Assembly (NCBI GenBank): GCA_018398815.1
Contig: CM031614.1
Span: 54,454,346 to 54,518,345, forward strand
Length of the DNA stretch: 64,000 nucleotides
DNA from: Conus ventricosus
Taxonomy: Eukaryota; Mollusca; Gastropoda; Neogastropoda; Conidae
Direction of reading: 5' to 3'
This document shows, one piece after another, positions 48,801-62,925 of this stretch. The notes under the pieces were generated by a model. The model was not told the DNA's origin and did no database searches. It was given only the letters and a program-made list of their open reading frames with translations. Both the position numbers and the translations under genes were made by a program. Position 1 is the first letter of the stretch, and each line of letters opens with the position of its first letter.

Positions 48801-49850
48801 GGAAAAGGTCATCACTGACCTGGGGCAGGTCCCTCATGAAATTGGGAAAAGGTATCAAATGACATTGGGACAGGTCCAACACGGGCATTGGGAAAAGAAA
48901 CCCCACTTAAAAGGGAAGGTCATCAAATGACATTGGACAACATCAACCCACATTGGGGCCGGTCATCACGGGCATTGGGAAGGTCATCACTGACATTTGG
49001 GGAAGGTCTTTACTGGGCATTGGGACAATTTACCCCCAAAAAATTGGGGGCAGGTCATCACTGACCCTTGGGACAGGTCCCCCCCCCTGACAGGAGGGCA
49101 GGTCATCAAAACACCTGGTACAGGTCATCAGCAAATTTGGGCAGGTTTACACTGACAATGGGACAAAGTCATCATGAAAAGGGACAGGTCATCACTGGGC
49201 ACTGGGACAGGCCCTAAAGACAAAGGGATAGTTCATCACTGGGCAATGGGGCAGGTCATTTAAGACACTGGGGCATTTCATCACTTACCCTTGGGGCCCG
49301 GCATCAAATGACCAAAGGTACAGGTCAACACTGAAATGGAACAGGTCATCACCGCATTTTGGGGCCAGGTTTAAAACCGACCTTTGGGGCAGGTCATCAC
49401 TGACCACTGGGAAAGGCATCACTTACATTGGCACAGGGCATCACTACACGGTAAAAGGTCACCTGAAAAATTTGGGCAGGTCATCACGACATTGGGGGCA
49501 GGACATCAAACCCACAATTTGGGGCCCGGTCACCACTGCACTGGTACAGGTATCACGGGGCATTGGGACAGGCCATCACTGACATTAGGACAGGTATCCT
49601 GACATTAAAACAGGGCATCAGTGGGCCCTGGGGGCAGGTCCCTCATTGACACTGGGACAGGTCCTCACTGACATTAGGGGGAGGTCCCTACTGATCCCTT
49701 TGGGGGCCCGGGCATCACTGACATTTAAAGGGCACGTCATCACTGACACTGGTACAGGTCATAACTGACAATTTGGAAAAAGGTAATTTACTGACACGCT
49801 AAGGCCCCAGTGGAAAAAACGGAAAAAGGTCACAAAATGAATGGGGCAAG
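33886..49850. repeat. 22-bp satellite, monomeric domain
   Basis: About 16 kb of tandem GTCATCACTGACATTGGGACAG (22 bp). Variants such as ACTGGTACAG, ATTAGGACAG and ATTGCGACAG recur and could define subfamilies. Many copies carry neighbour-copy substitutions (GGTCAT to GGGCAT, GACAGG to GAAAAGG, TCATC to TTTATC). The short ORFs along this stretch are repeat translations. Confidence 0.93.
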
Positions 49851-52700
49851 TCATCAGGACACTGGGGGCAGTTTAACTTGACAGTGGGACAGGTCCTCAG
49901 TGACAGTGGGGGCCCTTCAACTTGGGAAAAAGGGGCCGGTCATCAGTGAAAAAGTGGGAAAAGTTCAACATTGACAGTGGGACAGGTCATCACTGACAGT
50001 GGGAAAAGTTCAAAACTAAAAGTGGGACAGGTATCATGACAGTGGGGGCAGTTTTTTTCATTTACAGTGGGACAAATTCATCATTTACCTGGGACGACCC
50101 CCATTGGGCACTGGGACAGGTCATCATTGACAATGGGCAGGGTTTAACATTGACAGTGGGGTAAATTTAAACATGACACGGGACTGTTTTTAACATTGGG
50201 GATGGGACGGTCATCAGTGCAGTGGGACAGTTCAACATTGACAGGGGGCCGGTCATAGTGGGCACCGGGACAGTTTAAAAATTTCAGTGGGGCAAGTCAT
50301 TAGTGGGCACTGGGGGCGTTTTTAAATTGACAGTAGGGCCCGGTATCATGATAGTGGGACAGTTCAAAAATTGACAGTGGGGGCAGGTCAACCGTGAACA
50401 GGGGCAGGTCAACCATGACACGGGGCAAGGGCATCAAAATGACCCTTTGGACGGTCACACTGGTCGGGGGGACCGGGCATCACTGACTTTTTGGACACGT
50501 CCCTCACTGACACGGTACAGGTCATAACTGACCTTTTGGACAAGGGAATCACTGACCTTTCTACAGGTTTAAACAGTGGGCCCCGGAACAGGGCCCCAAG
50601 ACCCCGGGGCAAGGGGGGGCCAGTGACATGGGGGCAAGGGTTCCCAAAATTGCCCGTGGGACAGGTTTATCAGTTTTCAGTGGGGGGGGGGGTTTAACAT
50701 TGAAAAGTGGGAAAAGGTATCAGGGGCGTGGGGGCAGTTCAACATTGACAGGGGGGACAGGGGCATCCTGACAGTGGGATAGTTCAACCCAAAAATGGGA
50801 CAGGGCAACAAGGGCAGTGGGACAGTTTTAAAATTGACAGTGGGCAGTTCACAGTGACACTTTGGGGCCGTTCAAATTTGACACTGGGACAGGTTCATTT
50901 TTACACTGGGAAAAAGTTCAACAAATTTACGTGGGGGGAAGTCATCAGTGACACGGGACTGTTCAACATTTAGTGGGACAGGTCATCAGTGACAGGGGGG
51001 ACAGTTCCCAAAATTTGGGAGTGGGGCAGGTCATTTTGTGACACAGGGACAGTTCAACATTGACAGTGGGGGGAAGTCCCTTAGGGACACTGGGGAAAAG
51101 TTTTAAAAAATTTAAAGTAGGACAGGGTCATCAGTGTAGTTTGGGGCAGTTTTTCCCTTGACAGTGGACAGTTCCAAAATTGGAAAAAAGGGGGAAAGGG
51201 CAACATGACAATGGGGCAGTTTTATCATTGACGGGACAGTTCAACAAAATTTAAAAATGGGACAAATCATTACGACACTGGGAAAAGTTCAGCATTGACA
51301 GTGGGGCAAGTCATCAGTGACAGTGGGGCAGTTTTCCCCCTTTACAGTTGGGGGCAAGGGCATCAGTGACCCAAAAAGTTCAAAATTGACAGTGGGCCAA
51401 GGGCTCAGTGACAGTGGGGGCGTTCAACATTTACAGTGGGACAGGTTTTCAGTGAAGTGGGACAGTTCCCCCTTTACAGTTTGGGGCAGGGCATCAGTGA
51501 CAGTGGGGGCAGTTTTTAAAATTACAGTGGGCCCGGTCATCAGTGGGCACGGGACATTTTAACATTGAAAATGGGGCAATCATTTACTGAAGTGGGGGCA
51601 GTTCAACATTGACAAAGGGGGGAGAAACTTCAATGACCTGGGGGCAGTTCAACTTTTACACTGGGACAGTTTTAACAATTTACACTGGGACAGGGCAAAC
51701 ACGGGCACTGGGACAGGCAACAGTGACAGTTGGGGCAGTTCAACATTGACCCTGTGACAGGTCATCAGTGACCCGGGGGGGGAAAATTTTAACATTGACA
51801 CTGGGGCAAAGGGCTTCCCGTGACCTGGGACAGTTCGGGGCATTTAACTGGGACAGGCATCAGTGGGCATGGGAAGGTCATCATTGACCCTGGGACAGTT
51901 TAACTTGACAACTGGGACAGGTCCCTCAGTTTACACTTGGGGCAGTTTAACAAATTGGGCCGTGAAAAGGTATCACTGACACTAGGACCCGTTTAACATT
52001 TCCCCTTTGGGCAGGTTATCATTGGGCCCGTGGGACCGGTACAGTGACATGGGGCAGGTTTAACATTGCCCCTGAGAAGGTCATCAGTGACAGTGGGGGC
52101 AAATTTATCCCTTGACATTTGGGGCCCGTTCCCAAAATTGACCGGGACAAGTCTTTACTGACCCGGGGCAGTTTAAAAATTGATAGTGTTACAGGCATCA
52201 GTGACAGGGGGACCCTTCCAAAAATTGAAAACCCCGAGACCGGGCATCAGTGAAATGGGGCAGGTATCCCTGACAGTGGGACAGTTAAAAATTGGGCAGT
52301 GGGATAGGTTTATCAGTGACACTGGGGGACAGTTAACATTGACCCAAAAAGACAGGTCATCAGTGACAGTTGGGGCAGTTTCCAAAAATTGATACTGGGG
52401 CAGGTTCCCTCCTGACAGTGGGACCGGGAATCACGACAGTGGGGCAGTTCAAAAATTGGAAAATGGGACAGGCCCCAGTTTAAAATTTGGGGCAGTTTAA
52501 AATTGACCCTGGGGCAAAAGGCCTTTAGTGACCCTGGGAAAAGGTCAAACAGTGACAGTGGGACAAATTTTAAAAATGACAGTGGGGCAGGTCAACAGGG
52601 GACAGTGGGAAGGGCAACCTTGACACTGGGGGCAGGTTTAACCCTTGACAGTGGGGGGTCATCATTTACAGGGGACAGGTCATCAGGAACCAGGGGGACA
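49851..52700. repeat. 22-bp satellite, 44-bp dimer domain 1
   Basis: The period doubles to 44 bp: GTCATCAGTGACAGTGGGACAG alternates with TTCAACATTGACAGTGGGACAG. The diagnostic change is ACATTGGG to ACAGTGGG, plus the TTCAACATTG half-unit. Confidence 0.9.
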
Positions 52701-54000
52701 GGTTTTCCCGTGACAAATGGGACAGGTCATCACTGACATGGGACAGGTCATCCCTGACATGGGGACAGGGCATCACTGACACGGAAGGTCCCCTCCGACC
52801 CCCAGGGGGCCGGTCATCCTGACATAGGGACAGGGCATCAGGAATTTTGGGAACAGGTTCATCACTGACAATTTAGGGCGGTTAACACTGACATTGGGGG
52901 TTGGTCATCAATTTACCCCTAGGAAGGGCATCACTGAAAATAAGGACAAGTCATCATTGCATTGGGACAGGTAACACTGACAATGGGGACAGGTCAAACA
53001 AATGACATTGGGGACTTTTCCAAACACTGGGCATTGGGAAAAGGGCATCACTGACATTAGGAAAAGGTCCACCGACAAATTTTGGGCAGGTCATCACTGA
53101 CATTGGGGCAGTCATACTTGAAATTGGGACAGGTATCACTGACATTGGACAGGTCACATCATGACAATTGGGACAGTGGCATTCAAATTGACACATGGAC
53201 AGGTCATCATGACATGGGACAGGTCATCACTGACATTGGGACAGTCATCACTGATGGACAGGTCATCATGACATTGGACAGGTCATCACTGACATGGACG
53301 TTCATGACAAAAGGAATTCAACATTGAAATTGGACAGGTTCACATTGACATTGGACAGTCATCCTGACCCTTGGGACAGTCATCATGACATGGGAACAGT
53401 CAACTTACATGGGCAGATCATCACTGACCACTGGGACAGTCAACATTGACATGGGACAGGTCATCACTGACATTGGACAGTTCAACATGAATGGACAGGT
53501 CATCATGACACTGGGACAGTTCAGCACTGACATTGGGATCAGGTCATCACTGACCCCTGTACAGGTCATCATGACTGGACAGGTCATCATGACATGGGAC
53601 GGTTTCATACATTGCCACAGTGGGACAGGTCATCCCCCCCGCATAAGGAGTTCACATTAAAGGACAGGTCATCACTGACTGGGACAGGTCATCATGACAC
53701 TGGGACAGGTCATCACTGACATGGACAGTCTTCAAACTAGGACATGGGACAGGTCACATGACTCATGGGACATTCACATTGACATGGGACAGTTCACATT
53801 GACATGGGACAGGTCCATTCCTGATATATCAGTGACAAGGGTCATCACATTTACGTTGGACAGTTCTCACTGACATGGTACAGTTCATCACTGACATGGG
53901 AAGGTCATCATGACATGGGCACGTTCACATTTAAAGGGACAGTTATCACTGACACTTGGAAGTCACATGACACTGGACAGGTCATCAAGACCCTGGGACA
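52701..54000. repeat. 22-bp satellite, monomeric domain with cleaner sub-block
   Basis: Reverts mostly to the 22-bp GTCATCACTGACATTGGGACAG form. From about 53120 to 53990 the neighbour-copy variants almost vanish, and the differences become 1-2 base deletions (CATCATGACATGGGACAGG). Confidence 0.88.
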
Positions 54001-54480
54001 GTTTTTAACAAATTTACAGTGGGCAGGTCACAGGGGCACGGGGGAGTTCAACCCTTTACAGTTGGGGCAGGTCAAACAGTGACACTGGGGCGGCTCAAAA
54101 TTTAAAGGGGGCAAAGGTTTTTCAGGGACACTTTTACAGTTCAACAATTTACAGTGGACAGGTCTCAGGGCAGGGGACAGTTCAAAATTGAAAGTGGGAC
54201 AGGTCATCATGACACTGGACCCGTTTTAACATTGACACTGGCCAAGTCAATCACTACTCTTGGGGCGGTTTAAAATTGGGCAGGGGACAGTCCTCAGTGA
54301 AAAGTGGGGGCAGGTCAAACATGACAGGGGGACAGTTCAACACTGACATTGGGAAAAGGTCCCTCAGGACAGTGGGACATTCACATTGCAAATGGGGGCA
54401 GTTCAACATTGACACTGGGGAAAAGGCCCTCAGTGACGGGGGGCAGGGCATCTTACAGTGGGACAGGTCATCATGACATG
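54001..54480. repeat. 44-bp dimer domain 2 (short)
   Basis: GTTCAACATTGACAGTGGGACAG half-units return for about ten dimers. Confidence 0.8.
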
Positions 54481-56400
54481 GGACATGTCTTTACCGACAA
54501 TGGAACATCACCACGACATTTGGGCCAAAGGTTCCCTACACATTGGGGCAGATTTATCACTGAAAACCAGGACAGATTTTTCACTGACATTAGGACAGGG
54601 GCATCCGACCTTTTGGGGCAAATCATCACAACTTTTGGGGCAGGGCATCACTGACACTGGCACAGTCCCCATTACTTTTTTAAAAAGGTCTCACTGACAC
54701 AGGGACAATCTCACTTAAAATTCGGACAGGTCATCACTGGGGACTGGTACCGGTCATCCCCCTGACATTTGGGCCGGGCATCATTGACACGGGACAGGTC
54801 CCTTACTGACATGGGGGGCGGTTTATCACTGACCTGGTACTGGGCCCTCATTTTTACACAGGGACAGGTCATCACAAAAATAGGGAAAAATCCCTTACCC
54901 GACATTGGAACAGGTAATCAATTTACATTGGGGCAGGTTATCACTGACAGGGGTTGGGGGTCAATGACAAATAGTTTAGGTCAACACTGACATTTGGGCA
55001 GGTCATCATTGACATTTGGACAACACACTGACAATGCGGGCAGGTTTATCACTGACAAATTTGGGGGAGGGATCACTGACCTTGGGCAGGTCAAACACTG
55101 ACTTTTGGACAGGTCCTCACCGCAATGGAAAAGGGCTTTTAAATGACATTGGGGCAGGTCCCTCACAGACCAAAGGGGCAGGTCATCACTGACATTGCGA
55201 CAGGCTCCCCTGACATTGGGAAAGGCATCACTGACATTAAAACAGGGCCTCACCGACAATGGAACAAAGGGCAACAATGACCCTTAACAGGTCCCTTACT
55301 GGGCATTGGGGCAGGGCATCATGAAAATTGGTTTTAAATTTATCATGACATTTTGGACAAAGGGCTCAAACCCACAATGGAAAAGGGCATCACTGACAAG
55401 GGAAAAGGTCATCACTGACATTGGACAGGTCTTTACTGACAATAGGACAGGTTTATCACCGACAATGGGGGCAAGTCATCACTGACATTAAGGGCAGGTC
55501 ATCACGACAATTGGGGCAGGTCCCACCGACAATGGTCAGGTCATGACTCACATTAGGAAAAGGGCTAACCGACATTGGCAGGGGAAACACTGACAAGGGG
55601 AAAAGGCATCACCGACTTGGACAGGTTCCCTCCTGACAAATGGGACAGGGCAACAATTTAACCCCTGGGACAGGTCCCTCACTGCATTTTTACAGGGCAT
55701 CATTGACAATGGTACAGGTTTATCACTGACACGGTACAGGTCAACACTGACATTGGGACAGGTCATCACTGGCCAAAAGGTAAAGGTCACCACTGACCCC
55801 TGGTTTCAGGGCATCACTGCAATGGACGGATTCCTTTACTGGGCACTGGGGCAGGTCATTAAAGACAATGGGACAGGCATCACTGACCTGGGAAAAGGTT
55901 ACACGACAATGGACAGGACACCCTACCTGGGACGGGCATCACTGACAAAAAGGACTGGTCCCCTAACTGAAAATTGGGACAGGACATCAAACCCCATTGG
56001 GACAAGGGCACCAAATGACAAATGGGACAGGTCACCCCGACTTTGGGCGGCCATCACTGAAATTTCACAGGTCATCATTCTTAAACAGGTCCCTCAGTGC
56101 ACTTTTGACCGGTCATCAGTAACGCTGGGGCAGGTTAAACATGAAAATGGACAAGGGGCCCCACTGACACGGGACAGGGCATCCCCTGGAAATAGACGGT
56201 CCCTTTACTGACCCTTGGACGGGCATCACCCAAATTGGGCAGGGCCCCCACTGACACTGAAAAGGGCATCACTGAATTGGGGCAGGCCATCACTGACATT
56301 AGGACAAGGGCTCACTGACCTTAAGACAGGGCATCAGTGACCCCTGTGACAGGTCTCAGTGCGGGGACGGCATCACGACATTAAAGGGAAAAAGTCATCC
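54481..56400. repeat. 22-bp satellite, monomeric domain 3
   Basis: Again GTCATCACTGACATTGGGACAG-type monomers, including ACAATGGGACAG and ATTAGGACAG subtypes. Confidence 0.85.
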
Positions 56401-59400
56401 CCTGACACTGGTACAGGTCATAACTTTACATTAGGGCAGTAATCACTGAACACTGGTACGGTCATCAGTGACACTGGAACAGGTCACAACTGACACGGGG
56501 CAAGTCATCAGTGGGCACGGACAGTTCAACATTTACCGTGGGACAGGGCCTTGGGGTTTACACTGGGGCAGTTTAACATTTACGAAAGGAAAAGGTCATC
56601 ATGACAAATGGGGCCCCTTCAACATTGAAAGGGACAGGTCATCAGGGCCCCGTTCAAAATTACATTGGGGCAGGGGCATTTACTGGCATGGGATTTGGGT
56701 TTAACACTAAAATGGGACAGGGCTCATGACAGTGGGACCCGATTTAAAATTACGGGGGCAGTTTTATCATGACACGGGGCAGTTTTTAAAATTGACACGG
56801 GACGGTCAAACTTTTACAAATGGGACAGTTCAACAAAGACAGGGGGCCCAAATCATCATTTACACTGGGAAGGTTTTAACATTGAAGTGGGCAGGGGGCA
56901 GTGCGTGGGACAGTTTTTAACATTGACATGGGGAAAATCCCTCAGTTTACACCCCGGGGGCAAATTCAACATTGACAGTGGGGGAAGTCCCTCAGTGACC
57001 CCTGGGGCAGTTCCCAAAAATTTACAGTAGGGCAGGGCTTTATGGGCAGTGGGCATTTTAAAATTTTACAGTGGGCAGTTCAACTTTTAGAGTGGGGCAG
57101 GGCATCATTTACGTGGACCCTTTTAACATTGACCAAATGGGGCAATCATCATTAATCAGTTCAACATTGACAGTGGGGGAAATCATCAGTGACACTGGGA
57201 ACCCCCAAAATTCCAAAATTGACAGGAAAACAGGTCCCTTTAGTGTCAGGGGACAGTTTCAACCCTTGAAAATTTGGGGCAATTCCTTACTGCACTGGGC
57301 GGTTTAAAAATTGACAGTGGGGGAATTCCCTCATGACAGTGGGGCAGTTCCACTTTGGGCAGTAAACAGGTCATCAGTGACACTGGACAGTTTTAAAATT
57401 GACAAATGGGGGCCCGTCATCAGTGACGTGGAACCCGTTTAAAAATTTACAGTGGGGGCAGGTTTTCATGACAGTGGGCAGTTCAACCCCTTGACAGTGG
57501 GGCAAGGGCCCTAAATGACAGTGGGGGAAGTTAAAAATTTTACAGTGGGGCAGGTCCATACACTTGGGCGTTCAACATTGAAAGCGGACAACCATCACTG
57601 ACATTGGGAAAATTTTAAAATTGACAGTTTGGGCAGGGCATCAGTGGGCAGTGGACAGGGCTCAGGGACCTGACAGTTTTCCAAAATTGACACTGGGAAA
57701 AGGTATCATTTACAAATGGGACAGTTCAACATTGACACTGAGACAGGTCATCACTGACACAGGGCAGTTCAACATTGCCACTTTACAGGTTTATCAGTGC
57801 AGTGGGAAAAGGGCATCAGTGACACTGGGAAAAAGTTTTAACATTTCCACTGGACAGGTCATCAGTGAAAATGGGACAGGTCATCATTGACAGTGGGGCA
57901 GTTTTTAACATTGACACTGGGACAATTATCACTGACACTTGGACGGGCATCATGAAAAGTGGGAAAAGTTTTAACATTTTCACGGGACAGTTCAAATTGG
58001 GCACTGGGACGGGCCCTCAAATGACACTGGGACAGGTCATCAGTGACGAGGGACATTCAACATTGCCCCTGTACAGGCCATCATTACAGTGGGGGCAGTT
58101 TAACCCTTGACACTGGGACAGGGGCAACAGTGACACTGGGACAGTTTCGACATTGACACTGGGCAGGGCATCATTTACCCGTGGGACAGGTCCTCCCTTT
58201 ACCTGGAACAGTTCAACATTGAAAACTGGGGCAGGCATCAGGGGACACTTTGGGGCATTCAACATCGACACTTAACCGGGAAACACTCACACGGGGGCAG
58301 TTCAACTTTTCCACTGGGGCGGTTTATCTTTCATGGGGCAGGTCATCATTGGAAAAGTGGGACCCGTTCAAAATTGACACGGGGGCAAGTCATCACTGAC
58401 ACGGGGCAGTTCAACATTGAAAATTTGGGAAAAGGTCCCTCAAATTTACAGTGGGGCAGTTCACATTTACAAATGAGACAGGCCCTCAGGGACGTGGGAC
58501 AGGTCAAACACTGACATGGACAGTTTAACAAATTTACAAAGGGAAAAGGTCACAGTGGGCAGGGGACGTTTCAACACTGACATGGGCAGGGCATCATGAC
58601 ATGGGACAGGGCTCAATTTACCCCTGGGGCAGTTCAAACATTGACCCCTGGGGCAGGTCTTCATGACAGTGGGGCGGTCTCATGACGTGGGGGGGTTTTA
58701 TCCAATGACATGGGGAAAATTCCAAAAATTTAAAACGGGACAGGCCCTTTAGTGAACCCCTGGGACAGGTCATCAGTGAAAAGTGGGACAGTTCAACACT
58801 TTACAGTGGACAGGGGCAAACAGTGGGCAGTGGGGCAGGTTTATCATTGACCTTGGGCAGTTCAACATTGACACTGGGGGGCGGTCTCAGTGCGTGGGGG
58901 CAGGTCATCCGGACAGTGGCAGGGCACACTGACACTGGGGCAGTTCAACATTACACTGTTAAAAGGCTTTAGTGACGGTTTGGGCATGTCAAACAGTGAC
59001 CTGGGGGCAGGTCCTCATGCACTGGGACAGTTTAACATTGACACTTTGGGGGAGGTCATCAATTACAGTGTGACAGGGCATCAGTGACAAATGGACAGGC
59101 TCACTGACACCCGGGACATTCACAAAGGGGCGTGGGACAGGGGCCCTCGTGACAGTGGGGAAAGGTTTATCATGACAGTGGGGGAGTTCAACATTGAAAA
59201 ATGGGGCCAAATCTCACTGACACTGGGGCAGTTTAAAAATTGGCAGTGGGACAGGGCATCACTGACACTTGGGGCAGTTCAACAATTTAAAAATGGGACA
59301 GTCATCAGTGAAATTTTGGGCAGTTCACATGGGCCCGGGGGCGGTCCCTCATGAAAAGTGGGGAAGTTTACATTTTTACATTGGGGCAGGTCTCATTGAC

Positions 59401-62400
59401 ATGGGGCAGGGGGCAGCGGAAGGGGGACAGTTTTTAACATTTTGACAGGGGACGTTTAACAGTGAAAATAGGGCAGTTTTAACTTGAAGGGACAATTTTA
59501 ACATTGACATGGGACATTCAACATTGACAGTGGGACAAATTTACCAGTGGGCCTGGACATTTAACATTGACAGTGGGACAGGTCATCATGACAGTGGGGC
59601 AGTTTTAAAAATTGACAGTGGGACAGGGCATCAGTGAAAGTTGGGGCAGGGCATCAGTGACAGGGGGCAAAGGGCTCACTGACACGGGCGGTTTAAACAT
59701 TTGACCTGTTACGGTCATCAGTGGGCGGGGACATTCTTCATGACACTGGGGGAGGCCCTCAGTGACAAATGGGACAGTTTTCTTTTCCCCCGGGGAGGTT
59801 TAACAATGAAAAGTGTGAGGGCCCTCATCCGTGGGGGCAGGTCATCACTGACACTGGGGCATTTTTAACATTTACAGTGGGACAGGTAATCAGTGACAGG
59901 GGGACAGGGGGTCGTGACGTGGGACAGTTCAACATTGAAAGTGGGACAATCATCAGTGAAAACTGGGACAGTTCCCCATTTACACTAGGACAGGGGCCCT
60001 CAGGGCAGGGGGACAGTTCAACATTGACAGTGGGAAAAGGGGCCCTCATGAAAAACTGGGGCATTCAACATTGAAAAATGGGACAGGGCTCATCAAAACT
60101 GGGGGAGGGCTCAGTTACAGTGGGGGCAGTTTCAAAAATTGACATGGGACAGGTCCCTCAGTGACAGTGGGCAGTTCAACATTTAAAAATGGGACAGGTC
60201 CCTCAGTGACCTGGGACAGTTCAACATTGCCCGGGGACAGGTCATCACTGGGCGTGGGTAGTTCCCAAAACTAAAAATTGGGCAAAGGGCATCAGTGACA
60301 GTGGGACAGTTTTAAAAAAATTTTACCCTGGGAAAAGTTTTAAAACTTTACACTGGGGCAGTTTTAAAATTTACACTGGGCAGGTCATATTGACACTGGG
60401 ACAGTTTTAACTTTTCAGTGGGGGGAAGCATCAGTGGGCACGGGAAAGGTTTAACATTTAAATGGGGCCCGGTCATCAGTGACAGTTGGGGCAGTTCAAC
60501 ATTGGGAAAATGGGACAGGTTTTTCAGTACAAATGGGGAAAATTCAAACATTGACAGTGGGGGAGGGCAAACCCCTTTACACTGGACAGTTCAACATTGA
60601 CACTGAGACAGGGCCCCTCAGTGACGTGGGGGCGGTCATCAGTGAGCTGGGAAGTTTTAACATTGAAAATGGGGCGGGCCCAAACAGTGACACTGGGACA
60701 GTTCCACATTGAACTGGACAATCCCTCACGGGCACTAGGACAGTTCAACATTGCAGTTTGGGGCAGGGCATCAGTGACAGTGGGGCAGGGCACTTTAAAA
60801 AGGGGACAAATTTAAAAACCGAAAACAGTGGGGCAGTTTTAAACATTGACAATGGGGCGTTCATCATTGCACTGGGGCAGGTCATCCCGTGCAGTGGGGC
60901 AGGGAAACAGGACAGTGGACAGGGCCCTCGTGAAAAGTGGGGCAGTTCCAAACCCCTGACACGGGGCAGTTCAAAAAATTGACCTGGGCAGTTCAACTTT
61001 TACACGGGCAGGGGCAAACAATGACAGTGGGACGTTCAACATTGAATTTGGACAGGGCTCACGACATTGGGGCAGTTTAACATTGAGAAATGGGGCAGGT
61101 CCCTTAGTGCAGTGGGGCATTTCAAAATTTTCAGGGGCCCGGGGCATCAGTGAAAGTGGGGCAGTTCAACACTGACAGGGGGAAGGCCAACCATTTACAG
61201 TGGGACAGTTTCAACATTGAAAAATGGGAAAAGGCATCATTACGTGGGAAAAAGTTCAAAATAACATGGGGCAAGTTTATCATGACAGGGTTTGGGCAGT
61301 TTAACATTGACAGTGGGGCAAGTCAACAGGCACTGGGACAGGTTTAACTTTTCACTGGGACAGTCCATCACTGACCCCTGGACAGGGCTTTAGGGCCCGG
61401 GGGGGGGGGTCCCCCATGACAGTGGGGGCTGTTTAACTTTTAAAGTGGGACAGGTCCTCATTTACAGTGGGACCGGTCATCATGAAAACTACACAGGTCA
61501 TCCCTTTACCGGGACCGGTCATCAGTTTTCACTGGGGAAAAGGTCATCATGACACTGGGTAGGGCATCAGTGACAGTGGGACAGTTAACACTGACAGTGG
61601 GACAGGAAAATCAGTGACCCCTGGGAACCCTTAAAAATTGAAAGCGGGACAGGGCAACCTTTAAAAGGGGACAGGGCATCATGACACGGGGGCAGTTTTT
61701 TAACATTGAATGGGACAAAGGGCATCAAATGACACTGGGACAGTTCCACAATTGAAAAACTTTGGGAAAAATCCCTCACTGGGCAAAGGGGCAGTTCAAC
61801 ATTGAAGTGGGGAAAAGGGCATCAGTGACAGTGGACAGGTCATCAGGGCAGTGGGGCATTTTTAAAACTGACAGGGACAGGGCATCATGACAGTGGAAAA
61901 GGTCACATTGCCCCTGGGACAGTTCAACATTGACAGTGGGGGCAGGGCCTCATGACAGTGGGCAGGTCCCTCCCTGACAGTGGGGCAGGTCATCAGTGAC
62001 AGTTGGGGCGTTTAACATTTAAAGTGGGACAGGTTTATCAGTGACCTTTACAGGGCTTTAGTAACAGTGGGCAGTTTTAACACTGAAAGTGGGGCAGGTC
62101 ACAGTGGGCTGGGACAGGTCCCTCATTGACAGTGGGGGCAGGGTTTTCAGTGACATGGGGCAGTTTAACACTGACATGGGGCAGGGCATCAGTGAAAGTG
62201 GAACGTTCAACATTGACAATTTGGGGCAGGTCCCTCATTTTATAGTGGGACAGGTCACAGGGACACGGGGCAAATTCAACTTTTTACAAATGGGGTGGTC
62301 ATCTTTAAAATGGGGCGGCAACAGTGAAAGTGGCAGTTCAACTTGAAAGGGGGAAGGGCCCTCATTTTACAGTGGGACAAGGGGCATCAGTGACACTGGG

Positions 62401-62565
62401 GCAGGTCTCATTTCAGGGGGACAGTTTTTAACATTGACATTGGGAAAAAGGGTTTACATTTACATGGACGTTTTAACATTGACAGTGGGCCGGTCCCTCA
62501 GTGACAGTGGGAAAGGTCCCTTTAGTGACACTGGGGCAGTTTTTAACAGGGGCAGTGGGGCAGGG
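56401..62565. repeat. 44-bp dimer domain 3
   Basis: About 6 kb of the 44-bp dimer (CAGTGACAGTGGGACAG plus TTCAACATTGACAGTGGGACAG), with both ACTG and AGTG variants, again in low-fidelity form. Confidence 0.9.
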
Positions 62566-62870
62566 GCACACCACCGACATAGGGGCGCTTTATCATTTCC
62601 TTTGGGAAAAGGGTTTCCAATGTTTGTAAAAGTCCCCTCACCAAACGTCATCAATTTATACCGGGTCAGGGCATCACCAAAACGGGCATCCCAAAGATAC
62701 CGGGGCAGGTCAACTCGGGGGGGGGGTTGGGAAGAGGATCCCCAACAGTGCAGCAGGGACACTGATGGACTCATTTTTTTTCACTGACGGTCATCACTGA
62801 AATTGGGAAAATGGGCACAAAAACCACAGGGACAGGCTTTAATGACATTTGGACAGAAAAACAAACTAAG
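62566..62870. repeat. Degenerate right edge of the satellite
   Basis: Scattered GTCATCACTG and GGACAGG fragments lie around a non-repeat stretch (about 62620-62770). The sequence becomes normal after about 62850. Confidence 0.7.
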
Positions 62871-62879
62871 TATTTGCAC

Positions 62880-62925
62880 TCACACACACATACACACACG
62901 CGCGCGCGTATGCACATACACACAC
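62880..62925. repeat. (CA)n/(CG)n microsatellite
   Basis: CACACACA, CGCGCGCG and CATACACACA units. Confidence 0.9.

Noticed and set aside
34724..62787. Many 60-150 codon ORFs in the 22-bp satellite
   Set aside because: They are composed of repeat translation on both strands, with frames shifted by homopolymer-like errors.
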